Assembly (NCBI GenBank): GCA_002726335.1
Contig: PBSR01000256.1
Span: forward strand, 1-9,849
Direction: 5' to 3'
DNA length: 9,849 bases
From: Gemmatimonadaceae bacterium
GTDB taxonomy: Bacteria > Latescibacterota > UBA2968 > UBA8231
This document shows positions 5,977 to 9,849 of the stretch, in pieces. Below the pieces are notes generated by a model. That model was not told the origin of the DNA and ran no database searches. It worked only from the letters and a program-made list of their open reading frames with translations. The translations under genes and the position numbers were made by a program. How positions within the stretch are numbered: position 1 is the first letter of the stretch; each line of letters begins with the position of its first letter.

Positions 5977-7119
5977 ATGACAGGATTACTCGACGATCTG
6001 GCCACCCTCCACAACGGTCGCAGTGGCCGCCATTCCAGCTGGGCCACCGATGGCCGCAACGGGGATGCCTGGCTCCTTGCCCCCGGCGAAACCCGCGTCC
6101 TGGCCGACATCGACGGTCCCGGCCTGATCAATCATATATGGATGACCCAGGGCAACCACTACCGGGAGGTCCTGCTGCGCATCACCTGGGACAACGCCCG
6201 ATCCCCCAGCGTCAACGTACCTCTTGGCGATTTCTTCGGTCTCGGCCACAACATCGTCAACTCGTACCAGTCGCTGCTGTTTTCCGCGTCCACCCGGGCC
6301 AACAACACCTTCAACAACGGCTGCGCTCTGAACTGCTATGCTCCCATGCCATTCGCGGAGCGTGCCCTCGTCGAACTGGTGAACGAGAGCAAACAGCCTC
6401 ATCGCCAGTACTTCTACATCGACTGGGAAACCGCCGAGCACACGCCGACACAGGATCAGGGGTACTTCCACGCCGAGTTCCGGCGAGAAAATCCCTTTGG
6501 CGGATGGGGTCACGAAATACGCGTGAATACACCCGAAGCCAACGTAGTGAACAAGGAACGAACCGCGTACGACAACAACTATGTGATCCTCGAGACGAAG
6601 GGCGCCGGTCACTACATCGGCTGCAACCTGTCGGTGACCAACTTCCAGGGCACCTGGTGGGGTGAGGGCGACGACATGATCTGGGTCGATGGCTACAAGT
6701 GGCCCCCCGACCTGCATGGCACAGGCTCAGAGGATTATCTGAACCAGGCCTGGGGCATGCAGGACAACGCTTTTCTGCGCAACGGCTCCTCCATCCACGA
6801 GAGCAACACCAACGGCTATCAGACCAGCTACGTCCACCACCTGGAGAACCCGGTACGCTTCCGCAAGGACATCAAGGTGACCATCGAACACGGACATGGG
6901 AACCACCTGTGTAACGAGATGAGCTCTACCGCCTACTGGTATGCAGCGAAGCCGTCGCGCGTGGCACGCCCGCCGGCCGTGGCCAGGCGACTTCCCGTCC
7001 TGCGCGACAATCAGGGCAGCTGGATCTATGACAAGAAGAATCAGACGACGTCATCTACCATCACTGCCAATCGTGAGATGAAGGCGAACAAGGCGAAATG
7101 GAAGAAGGATCATTCGTGA
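5977..7119 (+). CDS. DUF2961 / GH172-family glycoside hydrolase
   Basis: 380 aa, full length for the core family. Diagnostic segments in order: S-S-W-A-T-D-G-R-N-G-D (20-30), the P-G-E-T-x-V-L-A-D-I-D-G-P-G-L-I-N-H-I-W-M run (36-56), V-P-L-G-D-F-F-G-L-G-H (81-91), Y-A-P-M-P-F (121-126), W-W-G-E-G-D-D-M-I-W-V-D-G (227-239), G-T-G-S-E-D-Y (248-254), Y-V-H-H-L-E-N-P-V-R-F (285-295) and S-S-T-A-Y-W-Y (316-322). Characterised GH172 enzymes are alpha-D-fructofuranosidases or alpha-D-arabinofuranosidases using two Glu; candidates here include E252 and E290, but I cannot assign them without a structure. There is no signal peptide, so it probably acts on imported sugars in the cytoplasm. The start is ATG 5977 with AGGAG 8 nt upstream; a longer frame from 5818 would run antisense through the neighbouring LamG domain and is spurious. 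The C-terminus is Lys-rich. It leads an operon with nudC, joined by a GTGA overlap. Confidence 0.92.
   Translation: MTGLLDDLATLHNGRSGRHSSWATDGRNGDAWLLAPGETRVLADIDGPGLINHIWMTQGNHYREVLLRITWDNARSPSVNVPLGDFFGLGHNIVNSYQSLLFSASTRANNTFNNGCALNCYAPMPFAERALVELVNESKQPHRQYFYIDWETAEHTPTQDQGYFHAEFRRENPFGGWGHEIRVNTPEANVVNKERTAYDNNYVILETKGAGHYIGCNLSVTNFQGTWWGEGDDMIWVDGYKWPPDLHGTGSEDYLNQAWGMQDNAFLRNGSSIHESNTNGYQTSYVHHLENPVRFRKDIKVTIEHGHGNHLCNEMSSTAYWYAAKPSRVARPPAVARRLPVLRDNQGSWIYDKKNQTTSSTITANREMKANKAKWKKDHS
7105..7109 (+). promoter_or_regulatory. Ribosome binding site supporting the GTG start of nudC
   Basis: AAGGA lies 6 nt before GTG 7116, whose bases overlap the glycosidase stop as GTGA. The alternative ATG at 7098 has only a weak AAGG 4 nt upstream. 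The same GTGA junction occurs at two other places in this window, which makes the GTG start attractive. Confidence 0.5.
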
Positions 7120-7976
7120 ACTGGGAGGCTCTCGAAGGCCCTTTCGAACACGCCGTCGTCGTTCCCGAGGGGGACCTCGGCGAGTGTGTCTTCTTCGCCT
7201 TCCAGCGAGATCGCCTCCTCGTGGCCCCCGAGCCGCAGGACCACGGTGGCATTCTGCCCCGCGCGCGATCCTTCGAAGAGGCGGGGATGCCATTTCGCGA
7301 TCCCCATTACCTGGGCACGCGCAACAGTGTGCACTGCTTCACCGTCGATCTAGAGGATGGCGTCGAGCCGCCGGCCGGAATGGTTCTGCAGGGCCTGCGT
7401 GGCCTGTACGGCGCCCTCGATGAACCCACCTTCCAGTTGGCAGGGCGGGCCTTCCAGATCGTCAACTGGGATCGTACCCATCACTACTGTGGCCGGTGTG
7501 GCAAGGCCACCGACTATCACCACAGCGATCGCGCCCGCCAGTGCCCCGACTGTGGTATACTGTCCTTCCCCCGGGTATCGCCCGCCGTGATCACCTTGAT
7601 CCACCGGGACGACGAGTTTGTCCTGGCCCGCAACAGCCGCTTCCCGCAGGGCCGCTACAGCATCATCGCGGGATTCGTCGAGGCGGGAGAAACCCTGGAG
7701 GAGGCCGTGGCCCGCGAGATCCGCGAGGAGGTCGGCTTGGAAGTCACCGACATCACCTACCACAGCAGCCAGCCCTGGCCCTTTCCCCATTCGCTGATGC
7801 TGGGCTTCACCGCCGCCTGGAAGGGCGGCGACATCACCGTGGACGGCGAGGAGATCGTTGATGCCGGCTGGTACAGCGCCGGCCACCTGCCCGAGTCGCT
7901 GCCCGACGGCATCAGCATCTCCCGCAGGATCATCGACGACTTCCTGTCGCGTCACGGTGGAACGCCAACCTCATGA
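7116..7976 (+). CDS. nudC: NAD(H) pyrophosphatase NudC (Nudix hydrolase)
   Basis: 286 aa from GTG 7116 (292 from ATG 7098), close to the usual NudC length. Residues ~1-115 are the degenerate N-terminal Nudix-like domain. A four-Cys zinc ribbon follows (C125-x2-C128 ... C143-x2-C146), then the catalytic Nudix domain with a complete box G-x5-E-x7-R-E-x-x-E-E-x-G-L (186-208). The NudC signature S-Q-P-W-P-F-P-x-S (218-226), which selects NAD(H), follows. It hydrolyses NAD(H) to NMN(H) plus AMP, and bacterial homologues remove NAD caps from RNA. It is cytoplasmic, zinc-binding and uses Mg/Mn. It overlaps nth as ATGA at 7973-7976, so the two are translationally coupled. Assignment is firm; why it sits in a glycosidase operon is unknown. 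Confidence 0.96.
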   Translation: MNWEALEGPFEHAVVVPEGDLGECVFFAFQRDRLLVAPEPQDHGGILPRARSFEEAGMPFRDPHYLGTRNSVHCFTVDLEDGVEPPAGMVLQGLRGLYGALDEPTFQLAGRAFQIVNWDRTHHYCGRCGKATDYHHSDRARQCPDCGILSFPRVSPAVITLIHRDDEFVLARNSRFPQGRYSIIAGFVEAGETLEEAVAREIREEVGLEVTDITYHSSQPWPFPHSLMLGFTAAWKGGDITVDGEEIVDAGWYSAGHLPESLPDGISISRRIIDDFLSRHGGTPTS

Positions 7977-8608
7977 CCCGGACGGAAAAGGCTGCCTTCA
8001 TTCTCGAAACGCTGGACCGGTTGTATCCGCTGCCGCCCATTCCGCTGTCTCACCGCAGTCCGTACGAATTGCTCATCGCCGTGCTGCTGTCGACCCAGAC
8101 GACGGACGTGAAAGTCAATCAGGTTACACCGGCCCTGTTCAAGGCGGCCAACACGCCGGGCAAGATGACCCGACTCAGCGTCGACGACATCCTCGCCATG
8201 GTGCGTACCGTGGGTCTGGCACCTGGCAAATCGAAGAACATCCATCGTCTGTCGGAACTGCTGCTCAAGCGGCACGACGGTGAGGTGCCGCAGACTCTGG
8301 CAGAGCTGGAGGCCTTGCCCGGGGTAGGCCACAAGACCGCCTCCGTCGTCGTCGCCCAGGCCTTCGGTCAACCCGCCTTTCCCGTGGATACCCACATCCA
8401 CCGCCTCGCCTGGCGCTGGGCTCTGTCCACCGGCAAGAACGTGGAGCAGACGGAAAAAGACCTGAAGCGCACCTTCCCGCAGGAGGCCTGGAACAAGCTG
8501 CACCTCCAGATTATCTATTTCGGGCGAGAGCACTGTCCAGCGCTGAGGCATGACATGTCTGCATGCCCGATCTGCGCCGCGGCCGGACGCAAGAGCCTGC
8601 TGAAGTGA
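7973..8608 (+). CDS. nth: Endonuclease III (DNA glycosylase/AP lyase), three-cysteine variant
   Basis: 211 aa, like the E. coli enzyme. It removes oxidised pyrimidines and nicks AP sites in base-excision repair. Visible: L-L-S-T-Q-T-T-D (38-45), the helix-hairpin-helix L-P-G-V-G-H-K-T-A (115-123) with catalytic Lys K121, and F-P-V-D-T-H-I with catalytic Asp D139, at the E. coli K120/D138 positions. The C-terminus differs: the usual [4Fe-4S] set C-x6-C-x2-C-x5-C is replaced by C188-x9-C198-x2-C201 with no fourth Cys before the end. The cluster may be absent, atypical or ligated by another residue; related short-tailed variants exist as far as I recall. The start ATG 7973 overlaps the nudC stop (ATGA). 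The last codons overlap the next gene as GTGA. Confidence 0.94.
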   Translation: MTRTEKAAFILETLDRLYPLPPIPLSHRSPYELLIAVLLSTQTTDVKVNQVTPALFKAANTPGKMTRLSVDDILAMVRTVGLAPGKSKNIHRLSELLLKRHDGEVPQTLAELEALPGVGHKTASVVVAQAFGQPAFPVDTHIHRLAWRWALSTGKNVEQTEKDLKRTFPQEAWNKLHLQIIYFGREHCPALRHDMSACPICAAAGRKSLLK

Positions 8609-9720
8609 GCCTGGACTCGTCGGTCTTCGTAGACCTGTCAGCACAGACCGAAAGGCGCGTCATAGTCGATCGCGTGACCGGCCACTACCTCGGCCAGCCC
8701 CACACTCTCCTGCTCGAAGACGGCAGGACCGCACTGGTCGCCTACCCCAATGGCCACGGCGGCCCTGACACCCTGCTCAAGCGCAGCGACGATGGCGGCG
8801 ACAGCTGGAGCCCACGTCTGCAGGTGCCGCGTAGTTTCCGCGGCCCCCACAACGCTCCGACCATCCACCGTTTGATCGCCCCCGACGGGACACGACGGAT
8901 ATTCCTCAACGTCTCCTTCCCCGCCATGCAGTCATCACTGTCCGAGGACGACGGCGCCACGTGGACTGACCTGCGTCCCATGTGGGGCTGCAAGTGGCGC
9001 CGCGGGTACAAAGGCCATGCGCCGATGAAGTCGGTGATTCCCATCTCCGGCAAATGCTACCTCGGCATGTACCACGACCACTTCGAGTCCGATGCCGGCG
9101 AGCAGATCGTTGCCCCCTTCACCTCGGTGACCGGCGATGGTGGACGGACGTGGAGTGAACCGACCCGCGTCGGTCAGCACCCTGAGCAACCCGGCGCCCA
9201 GCCCTGCGAGCCCTGCCTGCTCCGTTCGCCTGACAATGGCAGCATCGTCGCCCTGTTGCGCGAAAACTCGCGACAGTACAACTCGTTGATGATGACGAGC
9301 CAGGACGAGGGTGAAACCTGGTCCGACATGGTGGAGCTTCCCGCCAGTCTCACCGGCGACCGACATATCGCCCGCTACGGGGCCGATGGCCGCATCGTCG
9401 TCACCATGCGCGACATGGCGGCCAACAGCGCTACATACGGGGACTTCGTCGCCTGGGTAGGATCCTGGGATGATCTGCAGCAGCAGCAACCGGGCCAGTT
9501 CCGCGTCCGACTGCTGCGCAACCACGGCCGGCCCGGTGACACGGGCTACGCCGGCCTGGAGGTGCTGCCCGATGGACAGCTGCTGTCAACGACCTATTGC
9601 GTGCTCGAAAAAGGAGAAAGCCCGCTCGTCGTGTCCCTGCGCTTCGCGCTGGACGAGCTCGACGGTCCTTATTCCGGGAAGTGCTCCCAGAACCTGGCTT
9701 TTCCCCGTTCGCTCACGTAG
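8605..9720 (+). CDS. Sialidase-like (BNR/Asp-box) beta-propeller protein
   Basis: 371 aa from GTG 8605, whose first bases overlap the nth stop as GTGA; a longer frame from 8563 would lie inside nth. Four Asp-boxes of the S/T-x-D-x-G-x-x-W type mark blades: residues 61-68, 113-120, 176-183 and 232-239. Other sialidase-like features: the first-blade G-Q-P-H-T-L-L-L-E-D-G, P-C-E-P-C-L-L...G-S-I-V-A-L-L-R-E-N (200-221, with Glu and Arg), A-D-G-R-I-V-V-T-M-R-D (260-270), and G-Y-A-G-L-E-V-L-P-D-G (314-324), where Y315 could correspond to the sialidase nucleophile. The canonical R-I-P motif is not evident. It may be an exo-sialidase or a relative cleaving another sugar or ulosonic acid. There is no signal peptide, so it is probably cytoplasmic, like the GH172 enzyme at the head of the operon. 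Its last 52 bases overlap a probable convergent gene. Confidence 0.88.
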   Translation: MSLDSSVFVDLSAQTERRVIVDRVTGHYLGQPHTLLLEDGRTALVAYPNGHGGPDTLLKRSDDGGDSWSPRLQVPRSFRGPHNAPTIHRLIAPDGTRRIFLNVSFPAMQSSLSEDDGATWTDLRPMWGCKWRRGYKGHAPMKSVIPISGKCYLGMYHDHFESDAGEQIVAPFTSVTGDGGRTWSEPTRVGQHPEQPGAQPCEPCLLRSPDNGSIVALLRENSRQYNSLMMTSQDEGETWSDMVELPASLTGDRHIARYGADGRIVVTMRDMAANSATYGDFVAWVGSWDDLQQQQPGQFRVRLLRNHGRPGDTGYAGLEVLPDGQLLSTTYCVLEKGESPLVVSLRFALDELDGPYSGKCSQNLAFPRSLT

Positions 9721-9848
9721 CTGCCCAGCTCCTGCCGGCTGCAGCCGGATGCCAGCAGTTGCTCCGCTTCCTCGCCCGCGGCCTTGAAGGCCATCACCTT
9801 ACGACACCCCTCGTCGGTGGACAGTGTGCCTTCGATGATGGTGAAGAC
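9669..9848 (-). CDS. C-terminal end of a hypothetical protein, 5' end outside the window
   Basis: The minus strand is open from the right edge to TAA at 9671-9669, giving 59 visible residues: V-F-T-I-I-E-G-T-L-S-T-D-E-G-C-R-K, a helical A-A-G-E-E-A-E-Q-L-L segment, and an end at F-W-E-H-F-P-E. Codon use (mostly G/C third positions) and the amphipathic composition look genuine, and no other good frame exists beyond the sialidase stop. It overlaps the sialidase-like gene by 52 bp tail-to-tail. I do not recognise the family. With so little visible this is a moderate guess, and the frame could be fortuitous. Confidence 0.45.
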   Translation of the reverse strand, partial: VFTIIEGTLSTDEGCRKVMAFKAAGEEAEQLLASGCSRQELGSYVSERGKARFWEHFPE

Positions 9849-9849
9849 C

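Noticed and set aside
5901..6131. Full 528-aa version of the LamG-EEP protein from TTG 6131
   Set aside because: Its first part is antisense to the glycosidase coding region, is Arg/Pro/Ser-rich and resembles no signal peptide or domain.
9735..9748. 14-bp perfect palindrome ccggctgcagccgg just after the sialidase stop, as a terminator
   Set aside because: It has no following T-tract on either strand and falls within the probable minus-strand coding frame. GC-rich palindromes of this size are not rare here.
1..9849. CRISPR arrays, tRNAs, rRNAs, insertion sequences, integrases
   Set aside because: I looked for regular direct repeats, transposase-like frames with inverted ends and tRNA-like cloverleaf motifs, and saw none. 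The only regular repeat is the pentapeptide coding repeat.

Overview
This is a high-GC, densely packed bacterial window (mostly G/C third positions, many 4-nt gene overlaps, ordinary TGA/TAA/TAG stops, Shine-Dalgarno starts). The gene mix is a uronate-dehydrogenase-like SDR, a GH172/DUF2961 glycosidase, a sialidase-like beta-propeller, a LamG-EEP fusion, a long pentapeptide-repeat protein and a selenocysteine peroxiredoxin. It suggests an uncultivated, probably aquatic or sediment, glycan-degrading bacterium (for example the Latescibacterota/Planctomycetota kind of lineage). That placement is only an impression; no marker gene here fixes the phylum.

Layout. (1) 1-1660, plus strand: the 3' part of an extended SDR, then a two-domain signalling protein (cyclic-nucleotide-binding domain followed by a receiver domain). 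(2) 3487-1674, minus strand: a two-gene operon with its own sigma70-like promoter, encoding a 436-aa pentapeptide-repeat protein and a 168-aa all-helical partner joined by a GTGA overlap. It converges on (1) with only 13 bp between stops. (3) 5900-3573, minus strand: LamG-EEP phosphoesterase, then a Bcp/AhpC-type peroxiredoxin with an in-frame TGA exactly at the peroxidatic cysteine, then an alkyltransferase-like (MGMT-family) protein lacking the acceptor cysteine. (4) 5977-9720, plus strand: divergent from (3), a tight operon of GH172 glycosidase, NudC NAD(H) pyrophosphatase, endonuclease III and a sialidase-like protein, each pair overlapping by 4 nt when the preferred starts are used. (5) The right edge probably holds the 3' end of a convergent minus-strand gene.

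The main discovery is the peroxiredoxin at 4509-4066. A normal gene caller breaks it at TGA(4374-4372) and leaves a 61-aa fragment, but the reading frame is intact on both sides. The motif reads P-x-x-x-T-x-x-U with UGA in the catalytic position, and a 6-bp hairpin with a 7-nt loop carrying G at its second position lies 15 nt after the UGA, as expected of a bacterial SECIS. I read it as a selenoprotein, not a pseudogene.

Functionally, blocks (3) and (4) interleave redox defence and nucleic-acid maintenance (Sec-peroxiredoxin, alkyltransferase-like protein, NudC, Nth) with carbohydrate-active proteins. The two roles share a divergent intergenic region at about 5901-5976. Whether they form one response or are simply neighbours cannot be settled from the sequence.
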